From Tenrec ecaudatus (Eukaryota > Chordata > Mammalia > Afrosoricida > Tenrecidae): a DNA stretch of 64,000 bases. A program made the translations under genes and the position numbers. Below, one piece after another: positions 1 to 11,083 of this stretch (positions within the stretch are counted from its first letter, which is position 1; each line of letters opens with the position of its first letter). Under the pieces are notes generated by a model. The model saw only the letters and a program-made list of their open reading frames with translations. It searched no databases and was not told where the DNA came from. Where the stretch lies: assembly GCF_050624435.1 (NCBI RefSeq), contig NC_134535.1, forward strand, positions 123,739,731-123,803,730, written 5' to 3'.

Positions 1-2449
1 TAGATGTCAAGAACTTCAACAAACCCATAGCAATGAAAGAAATAGACAAGGTAATCAAGGGATTACCAACAAAAAAAATCCCCCGGGCCAGATGTATTCA
101 TTCACAGGAGAACTCTACCAAACATTGAGGGAAGAACTGACACCAGTTCTATACAAACTCTTCCAGAACATAAAAAAGAGAAAACTCCCAAACCCTTTCT
201 ATGAAGCTAGTATAACTATGATATCTAAAGTGGGAAAAGATGCCACAAGAATCAATAACTATAAACCAATATCCCTAATGAACATTGATGCGAAAATCCT
301 TAACAAAATACTGGCCAATAGAATACAAAAGCATATTAAAAAATAATTCACCATGACCAAGTGGGATTCATACCAGGGATACAGGGATGGTTCAACATAT
401 GAAAGACCATCAGCCTTATTCACCACATTGTCAGGAAAAATTATAAGAATCAAATGATAATATCAATAGATGCAGAAAAAGCATTTGACAACACCCAACA
501 CCCATTCCTGTTTAAGACACTCAAGAAGATAGGAATAAAGGGAAAATTCCTCAAGATTAAACAAGTCATATATGAAAAACCAATAGCCAACATGGTAGTT
601 AACGGAGAAAGGACTAAAACAATTTTACTGAAAAAGGGGACCAGACAAGGATGCCCCTTGTCCCCAATCCTGATTAACATCGTACTGGAGGTCCTAACTA
701 ACAACATAAGACAAAGAAAAGATATTAAAGGTATTCATCTGGGGAAAGAAGAGGCAAATTATTATTATTCACAGACGATATGATTCTATATATTGAAGAT
801 CCCTTAAACTCCACAAGCAGAGTGTTGGAAGCAATAGAGGAATATGGCAAAGTGGCAGGATACAAAATCAGCAAACAGAAGTCTATTGGACTGCTGTACA
901 CATCAGACAAGACCACAGTAGATTCTATTAAAAAGGTAGGACCCTTCAAAACAGCCAAGCACAAATTGAAATACCTAGGGATATACCTGACTAAAAAAAT
1001 GAAAGATTTGTATGAGGAAAACTATAAGACACTACTATAAGAAATCAAGAGTGACCTCAACAAATGGAGAATGTCAGTTCTGCCCAAGGCACTATATAAG
1101 TTTAATGCTATCCCAATATGAATACCACCATCCTTCTTCAAAGAAATGGTAAAACAGATTACCAACTTCATATGGAGGGAGATGAAGCCCAGAAATAGTG
1201 GAGAACTCTTCAAAAAGGACAAAGTGGGAGGGCTTGCTCTACCTGACTTTAGCACATACTATACACACACAGTAGTCAAAACAGTGTGGTACTAGTTTAA
1301 CAACAGATATTCAGACCAATGGAAAAGAGCTGAAAAGACCCAGAAATAAAAACATCAGCATACAGGCAACTGATTTTTAATAAGGGCCCCCAAAAATATT
1401 AAATAGGAAGCAGATGACATCTTCAATAAATGCTGCTAGAAGAAATAGATATCTACCTGCAGAAAAATGAAGCAAGACACTTACCTCACTCCATGCGCAA
1501 GAATAAACTCTCATGGTGGATCACAAACCTTGAGATAAAACCCTAAACAATTAGGGGCATTAATGAGGGAATTGGGACAAACTGAGAATCTTGGCACAGG
1601 GAATACATAGGCTATCAGAAATAGGGAAGGATACAAATACAGAGGAGTCACAAATAGACAAGTGGGAAATACTGAAGATAAGACACCTGTGTACATCGAA
1701 AGAATTCACCAAGAGAGTAATAAGAGAGTCCACTGACTGGGAAAACATCTTTAGCAATGACACATCAGACAAAGGCCTTATTACTAAAATCTACAATATT
1801 TTGCAAGCTTACAATAAGAGAAAATGTAATTGCCCACTGAAGAGGTGGGCAAAGGGCCAGAACAGAAGTTTCACAGAATCTGAAATCCGAATGACCAATA
1901 AACATATGAGAAAATGTTCCTGATCATTAGCCATAAGAGAAATGCAAATCAAAACAACTATGAGATACCACCTAACATCCTCAAAGATAGCCCAATTTAA
2001 AAAATCAGAAAGCAACAAGTGCTGGAGGGGCTGTGGTGAGATAGGAACTCTCATCCACTGCTGGTGGACCTGCAAGTATATACAGCCACTATGGAAATAG
2101 ATTTGGTGATTTATCAAACATATGGAAATTGAATTACTATATGACCCAGCAATCCCCCTACTGGAGCAAGAAGAAAAAAGAGGCAAGAAACAAACCATAG
2201 CCAGACATCTGTGCTCCAATGTTCATTGAGGCACAGTTCACAACACAAGGAGTTGGAAACAACCCAAATTTTCATCAACAGATGAATGGATTAAAAAACT
2301 GTGGTATATACATACAATGGAGTACAATGCATCACTAAAAGGCAGTGATGAACACATGAAGCATACCGCTGCATGGGAAGAACTGGAGGAAATTATGCTA
2401 AGTGAAGTAAGCCAAGCACAAAAGGACAAGTATAACATGAATCCTCTGA

Positions 2450-2453
<4 letters not shown>

Positions 2454-2521
<68 letters not shown>
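2454..2521. repeat. (TA)n microsatellite inside the L1 3' UTR
   Basis: About 34 uninterrupted TA dinucleotides just after the end of L1 ORF2. Long TA runs are unstable, so length polymorphism is likely. Confidence 0.97.
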
Positions 2522-2522
<1 letters not shown>

Positions 2523-3109
2523 CAGAAAGGTAAATGCAAAAGGGACACAGGGAAAAAGCTACTGTATACAAACACACCAGGGGTGAGGTCCAGGTAATAT
2601 GGCAGGGGCCAGACCAAATCCAGGGGTACATATGGTAGCCAACTAAAAAGGGGCGGGAGGGAGGAAAAGGGAATTTAAAAAAAAAAGATGGATGATGGGG
2701 AAATAGGGCACTGACCCACCCAAGGGGAGGGTATTGTTTGTATCTCCACCGGGAAAGAAGGGACCAGATATAAAGCCAGTGCTAGATGAATGCAGTATGC
2801 AGGCAAGGAGTGAGGAGTCAGTGGAGGGGCCTAAGGGCTCGGCCCCCATACCAGCTACTTGTACAATTGCCCCTCCCCACAGAAAAAAATTTACTTGAGA
2901 TGACGGAACTGAAGCTGCAGCTAGGGGAGAGGGGCATGTCTGATCAGAGCAAATGGGAGCAAATGAAGGGGAAGGAAGAGAGAGTGGAACACGTTCTGGC
3001 CCATCAGGCCTAGAGGACAATATCCCCGCTTTGAGCAGCCAATGCAGAGTGGACAATATGGCTGATCCCACTACGAGACACGCCATCCCTTTATGGCTCA
3101 GGGCCCACA

Positions 3110-3187
3110 GGGGGACAACACTGGAGACTCAGTGTTGGGACTGGCCTAGGGGGACAACACTGGAGACTCAGTGTTGGGACTGGCCCA
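3110..3187. repeat. Two 39-bp tandem units in L1 3' UTR
   Basis: A unit beginning GGGGGACAACACTGGAGACT repeats directly, 3110-3148 and 3149-3187, nearly identical (the last bases differ). This is a recent local duplication in the L1 3' UTR. Confidence 0.9.
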
Positions 3188-3994
3188 GACTGACCCTGTG
3201 ACACTGAGGCAAACCACTAAAAGTATGCGGCAGAGCAACTATAGGAGCAGGGCAGGGAGCCCGTGAGGAAGTACAAAGGACAGACTGGGGCCAGAACATG
3301 GTACCCCATCGGACCTGACTGAAGGACACACCTAGAGATAAAAAATCAGAACTTGATCTATTTACAGGTTTTTCTTGCTTTTTAATTTTTTTTCTTTTAA
3401 TGAATTTATTCTTCTATTGGTAATTGGTTTTCTTTTTTTGTTGTCATTGCTGTATTCTCATTCATCACCTATCTTGCTAATGGCTTGATTTTTGGTGCAG
3501 ATTATTATCTCTACAGATCTATCTAGATAAGATAGGCTGGATGACTAGTCTGGAGAAGAAAACAATGGGATCAATGGTTCTGGGGGTACACAGGAGAGGG
3601 GAAGGATGGGGTAAGGAGGTGGTGCTGAACAACCCAGGGACAGGGGAACAACAAGTGATCCAAAATCAGTGGCAAGGAGGGTGTGAGAAGCCTGGTAGGG
3701 ATTCAGCCAGGGCAAGGTAATCAAGAGAAATTACTGAAACACAAATGAAGGCAGAGCATGATAGTGGGACAAGAGGAAAGTAAAAGGAAATAGAGGAAAG
3801 AACTAGGAGACAAAGGGTATTTATAGAGGTCTAAAGACTGGAATGTACATATGTAAATATATTTCTATAAGAGTGTGGGGAAACAGATCTATGAGCATAT
3901 ATTTATAGGTTTAGTATTAAGGCAGCAGATGGACATTGGGCTTCCACTCAAGCACTTACTCAATGCAAGAATACTTTGTTCTATTAAATTGGCA

Positions 3995-4435
3995 TTCCAG
4001 GATGCACACCTTCCCGACATGATTGCTGAAGAAAAATGTGTGCATAAGCAAATGTGGTGAAGAAAGCTAATGGTGCCTGGCTATCAAAAGATATAGGGTC
4101 TGGGGTCTTAAAGTCTCGAAGATAAACAAGTGGGCATCTAGCTGAGATGCAACAAAGCCTACATGGAAGAAGCACACCAGCCTGTCTGACCACGAGGTGT
4201 AGAAGGGACCAGTTATCAGACATCAAAAAACTAAATAGCATATCATTGGGTGGCCACTTTCCTGATGCTATCACTGAAGACAAACGTGTGCATGAGCAAA
4301 TGTGGTGAAGAAAGCCAATGGTGCCCAGCTATCAAAAGATATAGATAGAGTCTTGGGTCTTAAAGGCTTGAAGATAAACAAGCTGAGAAGCAACGAAGAC
4401 CACATGGAAGAAGCACACCAGCCTGTGTGACCATG
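3995..4435 (+). repeat. Diverged tandem duplication within the L1 3' UTR
   Basis: Two diverged copies of a unit, roughly 240-260 bp apart (about 4010-4190 and 4250-4430), share GCATAAGCAAATGTGGTGAA or GAGCAAATGTGGTGAAGAAAG, then ATCAAAAGATATAG, GGGTCTTAAAG, and CACATGGAAGAAGCACACC. The same doubled arrangement is seen antisense at 8340-8780, but the copies at 16750-17000 and 26050-26350 have a single unit. Confidence 0.75.
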
Positions 4436-5122
4436 AGCTGTCAAAGGGATCAGATATTAAGCAAGCAAAGAATAAAAAATCATATCATTGTTAATGTGGG
4501 TGAGTGCAGAGTGGGGACTCAATGTCCATCGGTAGGCAAATGGAAAACCCCTTACTGAAGGTTTGTGGGGAGGAGATGAGCCTGTCAGGGTGCAAGGTAG
4601 CAACAATGAAACATATAACTTTCCTCTAGTTCTTAAATGCTTCCTCCCCACACTATCATGATCTGATACCAATTCTACCTTACAAATCTGGTTAGAACAG
4701 AGAATATACATTGGTACACATAGCAACTAGAAACACAGGGAATCCAGGACAGATGATTCCTTCAGGACCAGTGGTGATGCCTGGAGGGTGGAGGGAATGT
4801 GGGGTAGAAAGGGAGAACTGACTACAAGAATCTATGTATAGCCTCTTCCCTGGGGGATGGACAGCAGAGAAGAGGGTGGGGGAGACGTCAGACAGTGTAA
4901 CATATGGCAGAATAATAATAATTTGTGAATTATGAAGGGTTCTTGAGGTAGGTGGGAGTGGAGAAGGAGGGGAAAAATGAACAGCCAATATTAAGGGCTC
5001 AAGTAGAAGGCAAATGTTTTGAGAATGATGATGGCAACAAATGTACACATGTGCTTGACACAATGGATGGATGTATGGATTGTGATAAGAATTGTATGTG
5101 TCCCCCAATAAAATTATTTTTT

Positions 5123-5899
5123 TAATCTAGAATTCCATATGAAACATTGTTGACAATTATTGAGTCTATTTTCTTAGGTGCTGTGATGACCTGCTTTTGT
5201 AGTAATTATGGTATTTCCATACTGCATTTCTGATCATTCCTTTTCCAGGTTTTTTCCTTGCTTATATGAGCATTATTTTCACCTGTAAATAGCACCTAAC
5301 TATTATATTTATTCTTTTGACAAATATTTACTGAGTTCCTTTGAAACTGGCCTATCATTGATGACTGGAATTTTATTAGCATATTTATAATTTATGTAAA
5401 TACAATGGATTTCTACTATTAAAAGTACAACAAACCTGACATTTAGCTTTGAGTTTGATGTTAGGCTAAAATCTGGCAGTCAGACTCAGCTCTCATCTCA
5501 ACTAGAAGTTCAACAAAATTTCTTAATTTTCTAAAATCTTGCACAATCAATTTACTCAGAAAACTCTCTGTTTTTATGGATAAGATTTCTTAGTGTCTAT
5601 ATCTATAAAAATAGAAACTAGAATATCATAAAATGGAAAAGAAAAGTGAGAGCAGCTAGCTCTTGTACCATTATAACAGTAAGAAAAACTCATCCAAATA
5701 TAAACAAGTGGATTTGAATCAAGGAAGCAGGGGGAATGCACAATTCATTTCTTTAAGGAATGCTTTTCAAAATGCTTCTCATATTTACTATTGAATGCTG
5801 CAGTAAGTGCATATGCATTCATTAAGTACTACACTGATAATAATTATAGGGTTAATTCAATCCATAAAAATTATGTTAATACTTAGAATTTCACAGGCC
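5123..5899. other. AT-rich intergenic stretch, nothing recognised
   Basis: No open frame, splice-like exon or named repeat could be supported here on either strand. Confidence 0.5.
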
Positions 5900-6043
5900 C
5901 TCACTCACTGCCATCAAGTCAATGTTGACTCATAGTAACCCCCTGTTGGTTTCTGAGACTGTAACTCATGGAGCTGCTGGTAGCTTTGAACTGCGGATCA
6001 TGCAGACCGCAGCCTAGCATGTCACCACTATGCTACAAAGGCA
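5900..6043 (-). mobile_element. AfroSINE-like SINE copy
   Basis: On the + strand it reads GCCATCAAGTCAATGTTGAC, then TCATAGTAACC and a reverse tRNA-like head. This is the typical antisense view of the afrotherian tRNA-derived SINE whose 3' end is shared with RTE/BovB. Confidence 0.7.
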
Positions 6044-6339
6044 CAAGAACATTTTTTAATAAATGTAAATAGCTTCAGCTGAAAAATTGTATAAGGGAAT
6101 TATCGAAAAACTATATTAAAACATGAAACACTAGGATAAAATTACCTGAGAAATAAGAGTAGAAAGACAAGATGAAGAACAAGCAAAAATATACAAACTT
6201 TCCCACTTAGGTTCGGTATGTTAAATTACATTTAACACATACTATTATTTAACATAAATTTAACATTGTGTTAAATTATTTTAACATCTATTAAATTAAT
6301 GATGATGGACACCAAATAGTTGCAATATTTGTATTCCAG

Positions 6340-6445
6340 TGGATATGTTCTGAAGAACGCACAGTCTTGGAAAGCCACAAGGGCAACTCTACTCTGTTCT
6401 ATAGGGTCACTGTTAGTCTGAATTGGCTCAATGACAGTAACTTTT
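6340..6445 (+). mobile_element. AfroSINE-like 3' fragment
   Basis: Contains ACTCTGTTCTATAGGGTCAC followed by a degenerate GTTAGTCTGAATTGGCTCAA, the SINE/RTE tail in sense orientation. Confidence 0.6.
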
Positions 6446-6889
6446 GGGGGAGGAGAGGTTACTTTTAATTTATAATGTACAATTTTTTGTGATCTTGCTC
6501 ACAATGACATAGTGTAAATGTTGAGTTAAATATGTGAGATTTTATATGGTTATTAAAGCGCTTCTAGGGAACACAGGAAAATGTGAGAAGTCCACACGAG
6601 CTTAAACGCCTCACTGACGGTGCTGGGAAAGCGTTGCTCCTCCTCAATGCTGTCATGTTGTTAAAATATTTTTTGATGATAAAATATTGGTAGCACTTCG
6701 GATTTTTTCTTCTATTCCAGAATTTCAAACGATGACAATGGGTCTAGCCTTTGCCAAATACGGAGTTAGATCGTAATTTGAAGCCTATGCTAACAATAAA
6801 TGCTGGCATATCAGTTCCTCTCGAAGGAATCATGATTAGGTGCTCCTTGACAGAGTGAGAGAGAAATGGGGGACAAAACTCGAAATCAT

Positions 6890-7292
6890 AAAAGTATTAG
6901 GCTTATTGATTTGATTCAGACTGGCGGAACCCCTGAGACTATGGCCCTTACTCATTCTTCAAGCCTGGAATTCACCCCATGGAAGATCTCTCAGCTAAAC
7001 AGTTCACTGGCCTGAAAAGCGAGTGATAATACCAGGGAGGCGTGTACGTGTTCCTTAGAACAATCAACCAAAGCTGACCCAAGGGGCAGAATTTGCCCAG
7101 GACAAAGTTCAGAAGGCATGAAGGAATTGGAAAGGACAAATGAAAACAGCAAACACAGGAAAATTGGGAAGAGTGCTGTTGCAATGTGGGAACTGCAATC
7201 AATGTTAATGAAACACAATGTGTATTAATTATGTAATGGAAAAATAATTTTCTCTGTAATCATTCACCAAATATTTAACAATAAAGAGAGTT
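6890..7292 (+). mobile_element. Probable old L1 3' end
   Basis: The segment from ACCCCTGAGACTATGGCCC to TGCAATCAATGTTAATGAAA and a terminal AACAATAAAGAG resembles an older L1 3' UTR found in afrotherian genomes. It is diverged; the family name is not certain. Confidence 0.45.
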
Positions 7293-7508
7293 AAACTATA
7301 AAACACTTGCAAATGGCCATCTAAATGATAAGTAAGTTTGTAATAGAATCCTGATGTTCTAGAACTATTCAAAATCAGAATGAATTGAAATGATTGGCTT
7401 GAAATAATTTTTAAACTTAAATCTCAAGTCAAAATGACCCTTAAAAGTCTGCCATGACACAAATAGTAAGTTAGCTTTAATTAGTACTCTTTTCAAGAAT
7501 TTTTTTAA

Positions 7509-9196
7509 ATTTATTTTAACAATTTATTGGGGCTCATACAATTCTTTTCACAGTTCATACATATACATACATCATTTGTATAAAGCACATCTGTACAGTC
7601 TTTGCCCTAATCATTTTTTTCTCTTTTCTTCTTTTACATTTTATTAGGGACTCATACAACTCTTACCACCATCCATACATATACATACATCAATTGTATA
7701 AAGCACATCCATACATTCCCTGCCCCAATCATTCTCAAGGCATTTGCTCTCCACTTAAGCCCCTTGCATCAGGTCCTCTTTTTTTCCCCCTCCCTCCCCA
7801 TTACCCCCTCCCTCATGTGCCCTTGGTAATTTATACATCATTATTTTGTCATATCTTGCCCTATCCGGAGTCTCCCTTCCCCCCTTCTCTGCTGTCCCTC
7901 TCCCAGGGAAGAGGTCACATGTGGATCCTTGTAATCAGTTCCCCCTTTCCAACCCACTCACCCTCCACTCTCCCAGCATCGTCCCTCACACCCTTGGTCC
8001 TGAAGGTATCATCCACCCTGGATTCCCTGTACCTCCAGCCCTCATATGTACCAGTGTACAGCCTCTGTCCTATCCAGGCCTGCAAGGTAGAATTCGGATC
8101 ATGGTAGTTGGGGGAAGGAAGCATCCAGGATCTGGGGGAAAGCTGTGTTCTTCATCGATACTACCTCACACCCTAATTAACCCATCTCCTCTCCTAAACC
8201 CCAATATGAGGGATCTCCATTGGCCGACACTTGGGCCTTGGGTCTCCACTCTGCACTTCCCCCTTCATTTAATATGATATATATATACATATACATATAC
8301 ACATACATACACACACTTATATCTTTTTTTTTTTTTTGCATGATGCCTTATACCTGGTCTCTTGGGCACCTCGTGATCGCACTGGCCGGTGTGCTTCTTC
8401 CATGTGGGCTTATTTGCTTCTGAGCTAGATGGCCGCTTGTTCACCTTCAAACCTTTAAGACCCCAGACACTATCTCTTTTGATAGCCTGGCACCATCAGC
8501 TTTCTTCACCACATTTGCTTATGCACCCATTTGTCTTCAGCGATCCTATCATGGAGGTGTGCAGTCAATGATATGATTTTTTGTTCTTTGATGCCTGGTA
8601 ACTGATCCCTTTGGGACCACTCGATAACACAGACTGGCGTGTTCTTCCATGTGGACTTTGTTGCTTCTGAGCTAGATGGCCGCTTGTTTATCTTCAAGCC
8701 TTTAAGACCCCAGTCACTATCTCTTTTGATAGCCGGGCACCATCAGCTTTCCTCACCACATTTACTTGTTCACCCACTTTGGCTCCAGCCGTTGTGTCGG
8801 GAGAGTGAGCATCATAGAGTTCCAATTTAATAAAAGAAGGTATTCATGCATTGAGGGAGTGTTTGAGTAGAGGCCCAAGGTCCTTCCGCCACCTTAATAC
8901 TTGACCTATAAATATAGACACATAGATCTATTTCCCCATCCTCCTATATATATTTGCATGTACATGTCTTTGTCTAGACCTCCATGAATGCCCTTTGACT
9001 CCTAGCTCTTTCCTCCATCTCCCTTGACTTTCCTCCTGCCCTACTACCATGCTTCATCGCCACCTGGGCTAGAGTATACCTCTTCTCTAAGCAACCTTAC
9101 CCTTGATCATTTCCCACCAGGCCTGCCACTCCCCCTTCTCTACCATTTGGGGTCCCATGTTTTTCCCTTATCCCTGGGTTTGTTAACACCACTTCC
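7509..9196 (-). mobile_element. Antisense L1 3' UTR with an extra L1 tip
   Basis: Two L1 3' tips lie in tandem: a short one at about 7509-7615 and a second that starts near 7640 and continues through the full 3' UTR to about 9196. A pair of direct repeats, TTCAAGAATTTTT at 7492 and 9197, brackets both together, so they probably arrived as one insertion. The body includes the doubled 3' UTR unit (8340-8530 and 8565-8780). Confidence 0.85.
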
Positions 9197-9212
9197 TTCA
9201 AGAATTTTTAAA

Positions 9213-10015
9213 AAATATTCTTATGAGATGAAATCGACAGATCTATCGTGGGAGGTTGGATGAGAGTTCGGGATGGTGAGTTAATGTTAATGGGGGTGGA
9301 ACAATTTGGAAGAGAACAATGAGATTGATTTCACAACTTGAAGGCTCTAAACAATATCACCAAATTGTACATGTACTATGTATGTAAACTTTATGCATAT
9401 TTTACCAAAGTATTCATTCAGTAAGCATTTGTGACGCTGCTGGTATTTGAAATACTGGTCTTACCACTTCTAGCATCACAATGTGAAAGCCACCAGAGAG
9501 CTGACAGACAAACAGATCACTGGTGCCATGTAATGTATCGTTATGCTTTATCTCACTATGTGTGGCAGTTTACCACGCAGTTTATTTGCAATGTTGGAAA
9601 TTTAATATCTTGGATATGTGTACTTTTGCAGCTCAACCCGGTTGTCATGTTCGTTAGGTCCACTTCATAGTCACTTGTTTAGATCAATTTTTAAAATGAT
9701 GTCAAAACTTATGGTGCCTCACCTCAGTTCACAGGTGATCCCAATAAAATATTCTTGTCCACAGAAGTGCTGGTTTCTATTCATATCTTATTTATAGCTG
9801 AAATCCATTTTTTTTCTGTTTAAAAAACACACACACCTCAACTTTCTGGGAACCATTATAATAGTGTGGATACTCATAATGTTATTGCATGGTTCTTTCA
9901 AAGTTTCTGATGTGTATAAGTTGAATTTTAACATTCCAATATGCCTTGTCAAGCCAAAAAGGATGATGAATCACTATAGACAAAATATTTTATAATGCCG
10001 AGGGTAAAAACAAAT
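9213..10015. other. Intergenic stretch without recognised features
   Basis: No coding potential found. Around 9240-9430 the sequence could be a degenerate repeat but I cannot name it. Confidence 0.45.
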
Positions 10016-10029
10016 AAAATGTTCATTAT

Positions 10030-10096
10030 AGCTTGATGCAATTGATGTATGGATTGTTATGAGTTGTAAGAGCTCCAATAAAATGATTTATATTTT
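10030..10096 (+). mobile_element. Very short L1 3' tip
   Basis: About 65 bp: CAATTGATGTATGGATTGTT, then AGCTCCAATAAAATGATTTA. It is bracketed by near-identical AAATGTTCATTATA (10016) and AAATGTTCTTCATTATA (10097), a target-site duplication, so this is a complete but extremely 5'-truncated insertion. Confidence 0.75.
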
Positions 10097-10261
10097 AAAT
10101 GTTCTTCATTATAAAATCTACTTATAGAAAAAATAAGGGAATTGCCTTTGTATTCTAGGGTTGACAGAAATAACAAAGACATGTAACATGGGTTGGTATA
10201 TCTTTTTCCTTTTAAAGGACAAGAAAAGAATAGGTATAAGCAACAAAAATTAAGCCTCTAC

Positions 10262-10437
10262 CAGCGGTTCTTAGCCTGTGGGTCGTCACCCCTATGAGGG
10301 TCGAACGACCCTTTCACATGGATTGCCAGATTCAAAACAATAGCAAAATTACAGTTATGAAGCAGCAATGAAAATAATTTTATGGTTGGGGGGTCACCAC
10401 CACATGGAGTTAGCATTACAAAGGTTGAGAGCCACTC
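10262..10437 (+). mobile_element. SPIN-type non-autonomous hAT transposon, copy 1
   Basis: It begins CAGCGGTTCTTAGCCTGTGG, continues GGGTCGAACGACCCTTTCAC and AAAATTACAGTTATGAAG, and ends GGTTGAGAGCCACT. This is the short internally deleted SPIN form known from tenrec, bushbaby, a bat, opossum, Anolis and frogs. Terminal inverted repeats are recognisable; no clean 8-bp duplication is left. Confidence 0.85.
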
Positions 10438-10884
10438 AAGCAGTGGGAAAATTTCCTTTGAAGTTAGTTTGTTTTAAATTCTGCGATAAATTTCATAACT
10501 TTGTTTCATTAAATAACCATTTAAAATGAAGCCAGAAAAAATAAAAATAAAATGAAGCCAGGTGGATATGTGTGATGTTCCTTTATCTGCCACGACTTGG
10601 GGTATAGTGTCTCTACGTCACAATGAAGTCAGAGAGAAATGAAGTCAAGGACACTACTGATTTCATCAAAGTATATAGTTTGTTTCTTGTCTATTTAAAA
10701 CTATTTAAAATGCTACCGAAACTTCTAATTAGTAACACTATCCAACAGTAATCTCGCAGTACTGTTGTTCAAACATTTGGACCACTTGATAAAGTCACTG
10801 CAGTATTTCTGATGGTCAACGAAATAATGTGGAATTGATTTTTGAATACTGGAAGTGGTTAATATTTTACGAAAAATAAGTGGT

Positions 10885-11000
10885 TGTCTGTTTACTTTCC
10901 CGGTCCATTGGGTGAAATAAAAGTCAGCGTATCTGGAGCAAGAACAGAGTTCAAGGAATAGGGGCACAGACTCCCATTCCCCGCTGTTTCTCTTCACATC
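10885..11000 (+). promoter_or_regulatory. Putative core promoter and 5' UTR of the macroglobulin gene
   Basis: Just upstream of the start codon are a forkhead/HNF3-like TGTTTAC at 10889-10895, a CCATTGG (reverse CCAAT-like) at 10905-10911, and a TATA-like AAATAAAAG at 10915-10923. A start site about 30 bp downstream would leave a 5' UTR of roughly 50 nt, which is reasonable for this family. Forkhead control would fit liver expression, but that is inference. An upstream non-coding exon cannot be excluded. Confidence 0.4.
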
Positions 11001-11083
11001 ATGAGGAAAAACCAGCTGCCAGGGGCAGTCTTGGTTCTACTTTTTCTGCTCCTTCTCAGAGATGCTGTAGACACTGCAGAACC
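11001..11083 (+). CDS. Exon 1: start codon and signal peptide (aa 1-28)
   Basis: The exon begins with ATG and encodes a basic start (MRKN), then a hydrophobic run rich in Leu and Val (aa 10-19), then a polar stretch ending near DTAEP. This is a standard secretory signal, with cleavage probably around residues 24-27. The donor is CC|GTAAGC, leaving 2 nt of a split Pro codon that exon 2 completes. The product is therefore expected to enter the ER and be secreted. Confidence 0.9.

Larger units (their letters stand above)
1..5122 (+). mobile_element. L1 retrotransposon, 3' part: damaged ORF2 and long 3' UTR
   Basis: The window opens inside the reverse transcriptase. RT landmarks are visible: [10 protein letters not shown] near 270-310, the D-containing motif [10 protein letters not shown] near 457-486, [12 protein letters not shown] at about 640-672 and FTDDM near 768-783, but the frame shifts (around 345 and 770) and stops interrupt it. 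The ORF2 C-terminus (PAIPLLE, WIKKLWYIYTMEY, LEEIMLSEVSQAQKDKYNM) runs to about 2440. The rest is a 2.7-kb 3' UTR ending CCCCCAATAAAATTA. The element is dead. Other L1 pieces in the window match its 3' UTR. Confidence 0.9.

Noticed and set aside
454..1040. Adjacent open frames that could look like genes
   Set aside because: They are shifted pieces of L1 ORF2 reverse transcriptase.
7694..8277. Two overlapping open frames of about 140 codons
   Set aside because: They lie in the C/T-rich antisense of the L1 3' UTR; the same pattern recurs in every antisense copy.
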